The notes beneath the pieces were generated by a model. The model had not been told where the DNA came from, searched no databases, and saw only the letters and a list, made by a program, of their open reading frames with translations. From IDS-8 sp040902105 (GTDB lineage Bacteria; Pseudomonadota; Gammaproteobacteria; Steroidobacterales; Woeseiaceae), in assembly GCA_040902105.1 (NCBI GenBank), contig JBBDXW010000051.1, positions 41,053-105,052 on the forward strand: a stretch of DNA of 64,000 nucleotides, given 5' to 3'. This document shows positions 1 through 8,061 of the stretch, in pieces. Each line of letters starts with the position of its first letter. The stretch's first letter is position 1. A program made the position numbers and the translations under genes.

Positions 1-1680
1 CAGCTCGGCAAGGTCCACCTTGCGGTGCTCCGCGAGGCGGTCCGAAGCCGAGAGACGCTGGCCGATTTCATATAGCCCGGCACGCGTCCGCAGACTTTGT
101 TCTTCGTCCACGGCGCCGATCATGGGCGAGAATTCCGGCCACGCGATGTCCGGATTGCTGAGCCAGAAGCTGTCGTTGCTGTTCTGCACCCAGTCGCGGC
201 GCACCGCCACGGGCATCCGCTCGATCGGCAACAGACCCGGGACCGGGGAATCCTCGTCGCGGCCCCAATCGCACTCACTTCGGGATCCGTCGAGCACCAC
301 GAGACCGGCTGCCTTGAACAATCCGGCTGCGTGCCCGGACGGCGCGCAACGCCGCAGGTGCTCCGCGTCGATGTCGGGCACTACGCTGACGTCGGCGTAC
401 AGAACCTCGCCGTTCCGATCGGCCGCCATCGTATTGACCCAGGGGACACCGAGTTCGCCGAGTGTCGCGTGCATGTCTTCAACACTTTCCGCCCGGTTGA
501 AACCCAGCCATATTTCCATGGCGCGCAAGTTGAGAGTGTTTGCATCCTTCAGCGCATACGCATGCGTGCCGTCCCAGGAGAGACCCGCCCGCGGAACCTC
601 GATCACCGGCCCGAATTGCGTCATCCAGATCGTATGATCTTTCCTGACGACCTCGCTTTCGTCGTTACGCACTTCATAGGACACGTTCCGCGCCGACATC
701 GGCACGCTTTCGCCGTCGAGCACGTAACGGGTCGGGTCGCCTTCGACAAGTTGCAGTTCGTGCAGGGTAAAGCGCTGGCCGGTCGATACCGTGTGTGTCC
801 ATGCCACGTCCTTGTTGAAGCCGATCTGCACCACCGCGCTGTGACCGATGGCGCCGCCCATGACGTCGAGCCGGCCCGGGATCGTGAGATGCATCTGCCA
901 GAAACGATTGACGCCCGCCCAGGGGAAATGGGGATTCCCGAGGAGCACGCCGCGGCCGTTGGCCGTTACCTCGGAGCCGAATGCCCAGCCGTTGGAACCG
1001 AACGCAGGACGGTCGAACTGGAATCGTTCGAGCGCGGCGGCAGCGTCCGGCAACGCCGGCGGTTCCCCGGCCGACTCGCCCGCGACAGGCGGGCTGGCCG
1101 TGACCACGGCATCCGCCATCAATGCCACGCCCAGTTGCACCATCGTCAATTCCTGCAATCGCAGGTAGTCCGCTGCAGTCATGGGCCGGACCCAGGGCTT
1201 GCCGGCACACGCGGCAGGCAGTCCCGACGAACCGTCGTTCATATGTTCCCGCAGGTAACGGTTGTAGCCGTCGACATATCCTCGGGCAAGCGCGCGGGCT
1301 TCCCGGCTGACCGTGTTTTGAGCCTCCGCCAGGGCCGCGTCATCCATATGCGCGCGTACGAAGATGTCGATCTGCTGGTTGGGCAGTACCCGCAGCCCCA
1401 GCAGCGCCTGTCGTTCTGCGCCGAAGAAACGCGACCGCTCGCCCCTGATCGTCACCAGGTGATTCGCGGTCTGGCAAACGTTGTCCTCGGCGTGCGCATA
1501 CGCGACGCCGTACGCCAGCGATTCGTAGTCGGGGGCCTCAATGTGGGCGACGCCGTGTGCAGTGCGCTGGATGCGCACCTCCTTTCCGGGTTCCGCCGTG
1601 GTGGCGCAGCCGGCGATGATCGCAGCGATGGCTGAGATGAGGATTACTGCGATTGCGTTGCGGGCGGTCGTTGTTTTCAA
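1..1680 (-). CDS. Penicillin/acyl-homoserine-lactone acylase family (S45) lipoprotein, 3' end cut by window edge
   Basis: An open frame of 560 codons runs from a TTG at 1678-1680 (GGGAG about 8 nt upstream) to the left edge without a stop. The N-terminus is a lipoprotein signal: a hydrophobic stretch followed by the lipobox IIAGC near residue 25. The body matches Ntn-hydrolases of peptidase family S45. The conserved GSNGWA places the autocatalytic Ser nucleophile at about residue 229 (codon 994-996), followed by GNPHFPW, VMGGAIGH and AWTHTVSTGQRFTLHEL, the block typical of AHL and aculeacin acylases. Family knowledge: a precursor is cleaved into alpha and beta chains and hydrolyses amide-linked acyl groups. 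The substrate cannot be read from sequence. The downstream part of the beta chain is outside the window. It lies 146 bp downstream of a TonB-dependent receptor on the same strand, so uptake and hydrolysis of an acylated compound may be linked (inference). The long plus-strand frame over this region is an antisense shadow. Confidence 0.88.
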   Translation of the reverse strand, partial: MKTTTARNAIAVILISAIAAIIAGCATTAEPGKEVRIQRTAHGVAHIEAPDYESLAYGVAYAHAEDNVCQTANHLVTIRGERSRFFGAERQALLGLRVLPNQQIDIFVRAHMDDAALAEAQNTVSREARALARGYVDGYNRYLREHMNDGSSGLPAACAGKPWVRPMTAADYLRLQELTMVQLGVALMADAVVTASPPVAGESAGEPPALPDAAAALERFQFDRPAFGSNGWAFGSEVTANGRGVLLGNPHFPWAGVNRFWQMHLTIPGRLDVMGGAIGHSAVVQIGFNKDVAWTHTVSTGQRFTLHELQLVEGDPTRYVLDGESVPMSARNVSYEVRNDESEVVRKDHTIWMTQFGPVIEVPRAGLSWDGTHAYALKDANTLNLRAMEIWLGFNRAESVEDMHATLGELGVPWVNTMAADRNGEVLYADVSVVPDIDAEHLRRCAPSGHAAGLFKAAGLVVLDGSRSECDWGRDEDSPVPGLLPIERMPVAVRRDWVQNSNDSFWLSNPDIAWPEFSPMIGAVDEEQSLRTRAGLYEIGQRLSASDRLAEHRKVDLAEL

Positions 1681-1742
1681 TTTTGCGCTCCCTGGCTAGT
1701 GCGGTCGCCCGCTCTCGCGGGCTGCAGCAGCGGTGATCGAAA

Positions 1743-1814
1743 CTCCGTTGGAGCCCGTGAAAACGGGCGAATAATCGATGCGCGGATCGCCCGCTTTCGC
1801 AGGCTCCAACGGAG
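1743..1814. repeat. Dispersed intergenic palindrome, type A copy 1
   Basis: A 72-bp imperfect inverted repeat between the acylase and the receptor. The arms begin CTCCGTTGGAGCC and end GGCTCCAACGGAG, with inner halves CGGGCGA and TCGCCCG around an AT-richer centre. The same design recurs at 25314-25377, 31683-31744, 54587-54650 and 57418-57481. Confidence 0.85.
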
Positions 1815-1826
1815 CTCCCTTACAGC

Positions 1827-4202
1827 TTAGAACTTCCAGACAAACTCGACGCCGTAGGTTCGCGGCATGCCGGGCAGCTTGGCGATGGTGCCGAAAAAGT
1901 CGCGCAGTTCGTCCTGCGGATCGGTTTCGTCGGTCAGGTTGCGGCCCCACAGGTAGGCTTCCCAGGTTTCGTTGTCGGACATGAGACCGATCCGAGCATT
2001 GACTTCGGTACGTTCTTCCAGCTGGCCGTACGGGATGGTGCCGGGAAACGCGCTGTTGAAAGGAGTTTCCGTCGTGTTGTCGGGGGTGGTGAAGAATTCT
2101 CCGGAGTGCGTCACATCGCCGCGCAGCAGCAACGCCGATTGAAGCGCCGGCACATCGCGATAGTAAATCGCGCCGAGTGAAAAGGTGGTTTCCGGTGCGT
2201 TCACCAGCTTCTTGCCGGAGGCGTCAGCACCCGCGGTGCCGCCGCCCGGGAAGGTGTCGAATTCTGCGTCGAGCAGACCGAGGGACGCCTGCACCGTGAA
2301 GTCCTCTGTCACTCGCCAGGTCGTTTCCGCTTCGAGGCCGATTGTCTCGACCTTCGCGGCGTTGTTGATCCGGATCGAGGTGCGGCCTCCGCCCAGGTCG
2401 ACGAACTGGTTTACCTGGTAATCGTCGTAGTTCGCAATGAACGCCGCGAGATTCAGCATAAGGCGACCGTCGAGGTAATTGCCCTTCAAGCCGACTTCAT
2501 AACTGTCCACTGTTTCCTTATCGAACTCGAGCCCTTGGTTCGCGGCCAGTTCGTCGGCGTTGATGTAATCGAGATTGAAGCCGCCGCTCTTGTAGCCGGC
2601 GGCATATCTCGCGTATACGTTCGAGGCATCGTTCAAGGCGTAAGTCACGCTGACCGCCGGCGCGAAAAAATTGTCGGTGCGGTCATTGATCAGTGGGGAC
2701 GGGTTCAGCGGGTCCGCTCCGGTCGATCCGATGTCGAAGATGCCGGAATTGCGCCCGTCGAGCAGCCAGTCGACCTCCTTGTCCTCGGTTGAATAGCGGG
2801 CGCCGAAACCGAGCTTGAGCCTGTCCGTGATCTGGTACGCGCCGTTGAAGTAAGCTGCGTAGCTTGTCGTCACGACCTCGCCGCGATTAAAAACCTTGGA
2901 GAGCGGCGGGCCGAAACCGATCAGCTGCGAGACCACCTCATTCGGCAACGCAGGTGCCGGAGGCAGCGGCGGCGACAAAACGCCCGACGCGTACAACGGA
3001 CCGATAAATGCGTCCACGAAGTCGTTGCCGAGCACGACGTCGCGGCTGGTATCCGCGTCCTGCCGGTAGTAATAGAGTCCGGCCGTGTAATTGAAGGCGC
3101 TGTCCGCCGACGAGATGAACTGGAACTCCTGGGACAGCACATTGTAGTCGTCGGAGTATTCAATGGAGACGATGTCGACCGGCGAATAGTCGGTCGCGTT
3201 CGCATACACGGCATCGGTAGTCCGGTATCCGGTGATGCTTTTTACCGTATGTCCGCTTTCCAGGTCGTAGCTCAGGTCGACGTGAGCGCCGTAAACGTCG
3301 CGCTTGTCGAACGGGTCGAAGCTGAACGCGACCACACCCAGTTCCGGCGCTACCTGCACGGGCTGCAGCGCCAGCATGTCGGTCAGGGGATCGCCGACGA
3401 GAATCAGGCTGTCGCTGTTCAGCCCGTCGAATGAGGCATTGATCTCGAACTGGTCGCTCGCCTCGATCCGCAATTGCGCCCGGTACGCAAGAACGTCACG
3501 CGCATTGAGGTCGCTGCCGGTAACGATGTTTTCGACATAGCCGTCGCGGCCCGTTTTGGCGAACGAGAACGCGGTGCTGACCGTATCGCTGAACGGGAGG
3601 TTCACGAATCCCTTGATCTCGCTGTAGTTGAGGTTGCCGATATCGATGCCGGCCGTACCCCGCAATTCGTCATCCGGTTTTTTTGTAATCAGGTTGATGG
3701 CGCCGGCGACGGTGTTTTTTCCGAAAAGCGTGCCTTGCGGCCCGCGCAGCACTTCGACGCGCTCCAGATTGAGCAATTCCTGGTTGATCGCGGGAGACTG
3801 CCCGACGTACACGCCGTCGACATAAACGCCGACGCGGGAATCGAAACCGATATTCCTGCTCTGCGCGCCGACACCGCGAATCGTGACCGTCGAGCGGAAG
3901 TCGTTGCCCTCGGATATCTGCAGATTCGGGATGTAACCGGCGACGTCCTTCAGTTCGCGAATGCCGGTCTGGTCGATCGCCTCGGCGCTGAAGACCGAGA
4001 TAGCAACCGGCACGTCCTGCAGCCGCTCGGTGCGCTTCTGCGCGGTAACGACAATTTCCTCGATGAAGAACAGGTCGTCCTCGTCCTGCGCCACTGCATT
4101 CAAAGGCGCAACAAGAAGAGCCGCCGAGGCCAACCGAAGGCAGCGACGAATGGCGATCTCCCCAATCACCGGTTTACGTTTGTTCGACTTCCTGTCGTGC
4201 AT
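1827..4202 (-). CDS. TonB-dependent outer-membrane receptor
   Basis: The product is 791 aa. It has a signal peptide ending near residue 38 (NAVAQ) and a TonB-box/plug start EEIVVTAQKRTERLQDVP at about 48. Plug motifs follow, RGVGAQ, DGVYVG and VEVLRGPQGTLFGKN, then a long beta-barrel ending in a C-terminal Phe (VEFVWKF). A good ribosome site (GGGAGG, spacing 7) supports the ATG at 4202. Such receptors import siderophores, vitamins, oligosaccharides or other ligands using TonB energy. The VTAQKR/IPNLQIS style is that of the large iron-complex/oligomer receptor subfamily common in gamma- and alphaproteobacteria. No Fur-like box is visible upstream, so iron is not the obvious ligand. The neighbouring S45 acylase on the same strand and the divergent M19 dipeptidase suggest an amide- or peptide-containing substrate (inference). 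Confidence 0.93.
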   Translation of the reverse strand: MHDRKSNKRKPVIGEIAIRRCLRLASAALLVAPLNAVAQDEDDLFFIEEIVVTAQKRTERLQDVPVAISVFSAEAIDQTGIRELKDVAGYIPNLQISEGNDFRSTVTIRGVGAQSRNIGFDSRVGVYVDGVYVGQSPAINQELLNLERVEVLRGPQGTLFGKNTVAGAINLITKKPDDELRGTAGIDIGNLNYSEIKGFVNLPFSDTVSTAFSFAKTGRDGYVENIVTGSDLNARDVLAYRAQLRIEASDQFEINASFDGLNSDSLILVGDPLTDMLALQPVQVAPELGVVAFSFDPFDKRDVYGAHVDLSYDLESGHTVKSITGYRTTDAVYANATDYSPVDIVSIEYSDDYNVLSQEFQFISSADSAFNYTAGLYYYRQDADTSRDVVLGNDFVDAFIGPLYASGVLSPPLPPAPALPNEVVSQLIGFGPPLSKVFNRGEVVTTSYAAYFNGAYQITDRLKLGFGARYSTEDKEVDWLLDGRNSGIFDIGSTGADPLNPSPLINDRTDNFFAPAVSVTYALNDASNVYARYAAGYKSGGFNLDYINADELAANQGLEFDKETVDSYEVGLKGNYLDGRLMLNLAAFIANYDDYQVNQFVDLGGGRTSIRINNAAKVETIGLEAETTWRVTEDFTVQASLGLLDAEFDTFPGGGTAGADASGKKLVNAPETTFSLGAIYYRDVPALQSALLLRGDVTHSGEFFTTPDNTTETPFNSAFPGTIPYGQLEERTEVNARIGLMSDNETWEAYLWGRNLTDETDPQDELRDFFGTIAKLPGMPRTYGVEFVWKF

Positions 4203-4323
4203 TGTCGAGCCTCCCGGCCATCGTTAGAATGGCAAAATGGTAAGCGCTTCTCGCCTCAGCCGCCAGAACAATTGACGGACTGACGATTGCATAATTCGAT
4301 CATTCCGCGTGCGGCAAACAACG

Positions 4324-5449
4324 ATGCGTAAGTCGACGCGGCGCTCGGTGATTGCAGGCAGCATAGCACTCGTCGCGGGAACCGTGTGGTGGTCACGAAG
4401 CCGAAAGCCGCCGCTTGGCATGGAAATTCCGGAGGAGCTACTGGAACGCGGCACCGCATTGATTGGCGCAAACCCGATCGTGGACGTACACAGCCATCCA
4501 GGCCGGTTCTTTTTGACCGGGGCAAAACCGCAGAGCATCATTATCCGCATGATTGCGCGACGGCTTCGAAGCGGAGCGCATCGCCGATATGCGCGACGCG
4601 CGGGTTACCGCAAGCCTGTTCTCCATCGTTGCCGACCTCCCGCTGCTCGGTCTCGAAGACGGCGGCCTGCGCGCGGTACGGGAATTCGAGCCGAATGAGG
4701 CCTATGCCGAATTCAATCGCCAGCTCGACAGGCTTCGTACGATTGTCGAGGGCGGAGAGATTTCGCTTGCACTGTCGCCCGAAGATATACGAACAGCTCA
4801 TGCAGCAGGCAAACCTGTGGCGGTCTTGGCCAGCGAAGGCGCCGATTTCATCGAAGAGGACCTGACGCGCGTGGCGGAAGCGTACGCGGCGGGACTGCGA
4901 TCGATCACGCTGGTGCATTATCACACCAATGCGCTTGGTGACATTCAAACGAGCGAGCCCGTGCGCGACGGCCTGACGCAGCTCGGACTCGACGTTGTGC
5001 AGGAGATGAATCGCCTGGGGATGATCGTCGACGTAGCCCATGCAAGTTATTCCACCTGCGTGGACGTCGTGGCGGCATCGAGCGCACCGGTCATGCTCTC
5101 GCACAGCAATCTGGACAGCGGCCCCGTGTCGTCGCCGCGCTTCATCTCGGGCGAACACGCGCGGCTGATTGCCGACGCGGGCGGCATCATCGGCGCATGG
5201 CCGGCCGGCATCGGCAGTGACTCGCTGGCGGACTTCGTCGAACAGGTTCTTGCGCTGATCGATGTCGCAGGCGTCGAGCACGTTGCGATCGGCAGCGACA
5301 TGGACGGAAACTACAAGCCGGTCCTCACGGAGTACGCAGATTTTCCAGTACTGGCGGCGGCACTATTGACCAGGGGCCTGAGCGAGCGGAACGTCGCCGG
5401 GGTGCTGGGCCGAAATTTTCTGCGCCTGTTCGACGACGTTACCCTGTAG
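4324..5449 (+). pseudogene. Membrane dipeptidase (peptidase M19), interrupted by a frameshift near 4552
   Basis: The N-terminal part (ATG 4324) encodes MRKSTRRSVIAG followed by a membrane anchor or Tat-like signal and then VDVHSHPGRFFLTGAK. The reading frame then jumps by one base near 4550-4553 and continues as RDGFEAERIADMRD to the stop at 5447-5449. The total length is 3n+1, consistent with one extra base. M19 features are present: the bridging Glu in LASEGADF, zinc-ligand histidines in VDVAHASYST and VMLSHSNLDS, the Arg in SPRF and the Asp in AIGSDMDG. The first metal motif reads HSH where renal dipeptidases usually have HxD. Family role: zinc-dependent hydrolysis of dipeptides and some beta-lactams. 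The shift could be a real inactivation or an assembly or sequencing error, because the rest of the gene is well conserved. It is divergent from the receptor at 1827-4202. Confidence 0.85.
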
Positions 5450-5480
5450 GAGGTCGCCCGCAATGGCGGGCTCCTACAGG
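5443..5480. repeat. Palindrome, type B copy 1, overlapping the M19 stop codon
   Basis: A 38-bp inverted repeat with arms CCTGTAGGAG and CTCCTACAGG around CGCCCGCAATGGCGGG. The M19 stop codon TAG (5447-5449) lies inside the left arm. It is related to the larger type B copies at 25393-25459 and 30764-30860. Confidence 0.8.
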
Positions 5481-5535
5481 GCCCTTATCGATGAAATCGG
5501 CAGGCGGCTGAATCACAATCTGCGGGAGAGATTCG

Positions 5536-7281
5536 ATGCGTGGCTTGCGCGAAACAAAGAGAACATCCCTCCTGGGTAAATCGATTCCCGGTTCAGCTCT
5601 ATCGCTTCGCCCGACGTCGCTGACCATACTTGCATTCGTGACTGTTCTCCTGTCCCCGGCAGCACAAGCTGCAACGCGGGTCACGGTCCAGAGAATCGAA
5701 GGCGCTCAGGTGAGCGTGCACTACGAACTCGGCGGTGAGACGACCGAGGTCGAATTCAAAGTGGACTCGTTCGTAATCAGGGATCAGTACTGGACGGTCG
5801 ACTCACCGTTCGAATTGCGCGGTGACAGAATCACAGCACCTGAAGCATTTACGCAAGCAACGGCCACGCTGCAGCCGAATGACCGGATCATCGACCGTGT
5901 TTATCCTTCTCTTACTACAGTCGACGCGACGACGTCTGTCATCAACCTGGATTACGTTCGGCTGAAGAACGATCTGGAACCGGTGTCGATCACTGTTCGC
6001 AACGCCTACGATCCATATGAGCAAGTTTGCGTGGAGAAGTACGATATACCGCCCGCCAAAGGCACGGAGTACCCGGACAGCGCTGGCCGGTACGTTCTTT
6101 TGAGCAGCACCTACGACGCTTGCGCAGCCCACGTCAACAACGGACCGCCGAAGATATTCTTCTCGCGAGACATGTCGCCGCCCATCGTGAAGCTCATTTC
6201 CGGATCGCTGTTACCGGCATATGACGGCATTAAGAAGCAATTTGAAGTTCGACCGGAACCGGAGCCGACGATCTTTTTGTCACAGGACCGGGGAGGCGTC
6301 GTCAATGAATACCAGGGAGACGCCGGATGGGATTCGATCATCTCGTTGAGGTTTCAGGGAGATGCGTGGGACACGCCGGATGAAGTGGACTCGAACAGAG
6401 TCCTTACCTTCCTGACGCACGAGCTTGTGCACCTTTGGATAGGCAAGCTGCTCAGGACCGATACGGGCAACGGGCCAGAACGTGCCTGGTTGCACGAAGG
6501 CGCCGCCGACTACATTGCACTTATCGAGCTCGTAAGTCAGGGCAGCCTGTCTCGCGAATACTTTCTTTCGAGGATGGGAGAGAGGGCAAACGCCTGCGGC
6601 CAAATCCCTGGAACGCGATATCTCATGACGGACCGCGAGCCGGCAGCCGGGAGTCTCGTTTACGACTGTGGCGTTTTGGTGCAGCTCGTATACGACGCTG
6701 TAAGCCGGGCCGAGTCGGACAACGAGCGTACGATCGTCGATCTGTGGCGAGACTTTGTCAAAACGTCCATCGGGGACGGCACACACGCCATCAGAGCCGA
6801 GCAGTTCGTCGACTCGTATCCCAACGCGAAAAGGATTCTCTCCGGAGTTTTCTACGGACCGGAGATTGACATGAACTCGATTGCGGCGGAGCTCAGGACT
6901 CTCGGTGTGGACGCGATCCTTCAGGAGAGTACCGACGTTGGCACACTGGTAATGGGGATAATGGATCCCTTCTTTCGGGTCGATTGTGAAACGGGCTCCT
7001 TTGGCTTCTGGACGAACAAAGACCATCTCGCCCTCGATGCGAACGACAGCTGCCAATCGATACCGCCGGGTTTCGTCCTTCGCTACATTCAGGGACTGGA
7101 TGTCCTTGAGCAACCCGGCAACGTATACCGTGCAGTGGAGGAAATCTGTGCCCAAGGTGGATCGATTCGACTTACCGGGCGAACGAGTGACGAACCCGGG
7201 CTGACGTTGCCATGTGCCGGTCCGCTTCCGCCACCTCCCCTGAACATCAGCTTTCGCAACGTGTCATTCCTTGGCTACTGA
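5536..7281 (+). CDS. Secreted HEXXH zinc metallopeptidase-like protein
   Basis: The product is 581 aa. The ATG at 5536 follows GGGAGA (spacing 6). A signal peptide ends at about residue 46 (SPAAQAATR). The first 280 residues are probably beta-rich. The zinc site HELVH lies at residues 295-299 with WLHEGAADY after it, placing the presumptive third ligand, Glu321, 21 residues after the second His. This is close to, but longer than, the 18-residue spacing of M1/M61 gluzincins. The catalytic Glu is present, so activity is plausible. The C-terminus has a cysteine-containing stretch and ends PPPPLNISFRNVSFLGY. It is convergent with a remnant of an SH3-MBL gene whose stop is 11 bp away. The same tail-to-tail junction recurs at 23041-23334. 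No exact family can be named; the substrate is unknown. Confidence 0.8.
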   Translation: MRGLRETKRTSLLGKSIPGSALSLRPTSLTILAFVTVLLSPAAQAATRVTVQRIEGAQVSVHYELGGETTEVEFKVDSFVIRDQYWTVDSPFELRGDRITAPEAFTQATATLQPNDRIIDRVYPSLTTVDATTSVINLDYVRLKNDLEPVSITVRNAYDPYEQVCVEKYDIPPAKGTEYPDSAGRYVLLSSTYDACAAHVNNGPPKIFFSRDMSPPIVKLISGSLLPAYDGIKKQFEVRPEPEPTIFLSQDRGGVVNEYQGDAGWDSIISLRFQGDAWDTPDEVDSNRVLTFLTHELVHLWIGKLLRTDTGNGPERAWLHEGAADYIALIELVSQGSLSREYFLSRMGERANACGQIPGTRYLMTDREPAAGSLVYDCGVLVQLVYDAVSRAESDNERTIVDLWRDFVKTSIGDGTHAIRAEQFVDSYPNAKRILSGVFYGPEIDMNSIAAELRTLGVDAILQESTDVGTLVMGIMDPFFRVDCETGSFGFWTNKDHLALDANDSCQSIPPGFVLRYIQGLDVLEQPGNVYRAVEEICAQGGSIRLTGRTSDEPGLTLPCAGPLPPPPLNISFRNVSFLGY

Positions 7282-7292
7282 GGCAGCCTGAA

Positions 7293-7516
7293 TCAAGCGG
7301 CCGGAAACCGCGCCTTGAAAGCCTGAATCGTCCAGCCGCCGCCCGAGTCTCGTTGCGTCGCGCACATGATGAGCTTCCCGTCGGTGCGGAGATTGACGAG
7401 GCCGTAGTTGACGCGATCGAGGATGCGCGCCTTCTGCAGATTCTGCTGCCCGATCTTGCGCGTCCAGACGCCTTTGAAATAGGTATAGCTGAATTCGGCC
7501 GTGGTTTCATTCTCCG
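7293..7516 (-). pseudogene. C-terminal remnant of the SH3-MBL gene found intact at 23111-25123
   Basis: About 73 codons encode the last domain of the 23111-25123 protein (starting NETTAEFSYTYFKGVW, ending AFKARFP then A A). Bases 7309-7516 align without gaps to 23127-23334 with 5 mismatches in 208 positions by my reading. Upstream of 7516 the similarity stops abruptly at the M19 remnant. The frame stays open further upstream by chance, but that sequence is unrelated. The stub is therefore a recent partial copy of, or a remnant of a duplication involving, the intact gene, and it has no start of its own. Confidence 0.85.
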
Positions 7517-7601
7517 GTTGAGGGGTCTCGGCGAGCAGGATGTCGCCAGAGCGTTGGGCGGAAATTTCCTCCGCCTGTTCGCCGACGTAACTGCCGCATA
7601 A
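7517..7601 (+). pseudogene. C-terminal remnant of an M19 dipeptidase paralogue
   Basis: Twenty-seven sense codons plus TAA encode LRGLGEQDVARALGGNFLR followed by LFADVTAA. This is clearly homologous to the last residues of the M19 protein at 5449 (GLSERNVAGVLGRNFLRLF, then DDVTL), but diverged enough to be a different paralogue. It begins exactly where the SH3-MBL remnant ends, so the two stubs were joined by a recombination event. It has no start codon or ribosome site and is not expected to be expressed. Confidence 0.75.
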
Positions 7602-7861
7602 GATCCCCCCGTTCTTTCGACCACGTCCCATTCCTGCCCTGTGCGACCCCGCGCAAGACACCGGATTGTGATCCCCGTCACGAAAATGGAAGCTGCGCGG
7701 CTTTGCGGCCGAATTATGTCTGATCAGAGTTGTATGTCCGGCCTCGGCGCTATACAAAGTTACGTGACACCGCCGCGTAACCGACCGTGAGTTTTGTTCC
7801 TTGCGCGTTCCACGGCGGCGCTTCATCCGCATAAAGATGTTGTTCGCGGCTGAAATCAGTA

Positions 7862-7950
7862 GCGTTGAAGTGAAAGGCAAACTCGTCGAAAGGCGGGGAC
7901 GCAAAGCCACCGGCCTAAAGGTGATACCTATGGCAGCGGGGCCGCCGCAA
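7862..7950 (+). ncRNA. c-di-GMP-I (GEMM-I) riboswitch
   Basis: The segment contains the diagnostic core of the GEMM-I aptamer: AAAGGCAAACUCGUCGAAAG, GGGACGCAAAGCC, CCGGCCUAA, and the closing GGCAGCGGGGCCGCC. The GAAA tetraloop (about 7888-7891) and the GACGCAAAGCC strand are in canonical order and spacing. It lies 112 nt upstream of the ATG at 8062 on the same strand, with no other gene between. Family knowledge: this aptamer binds cyclic di-GMP and controls surface, motility and exopolysaccharide genes. Whether it is an on- or off-switch is not evident. The following hairpin has no U-tract. Confidence 0.9.
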
Positions 7951-7968
7951 GACTGCTCCTGCAGTCTT
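7949..7968 (+). promoter_or_regulatory. Hairpin after the riboswitch, possible expression platform
   Basis: A perfect 8-bp stem, AAGACTGC and GCAGTCTT with loop TCCT, starts at the 3' edge of the aptamer. No run of T follows, so it is not a standard intrinsic terminator. It may act as an anti-terminator partner, a processing site or a stabilising stem. Between it and the ATG at 8062 the only visible translation signal is GGTGGAG at 8045-8051. Confidence 0.55.
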
Positions 7969-8061
7969 ACTCGTGCTGCCCTTGTATGCGGTTGCTCTCC
8001 GTGATCTCCGAAATCGACATCCCGGCCACTGGTCGCTTGTGCAAGGTGGAGACACGTCGGA

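Noticed and set aside
97..1635. 512-codon open frame on the plus strand
   Set aside because: It is antisense to the S45 acylase; its Arg/His-rich composition is typical of a GC-rich shadow, while the minus frame shows conserved family motifs.
3474..4283. 269-codon plus-strand frame
   Set aside because: Lies opposite the plug and start region of the TonB receptor; no domain or ribosome site.
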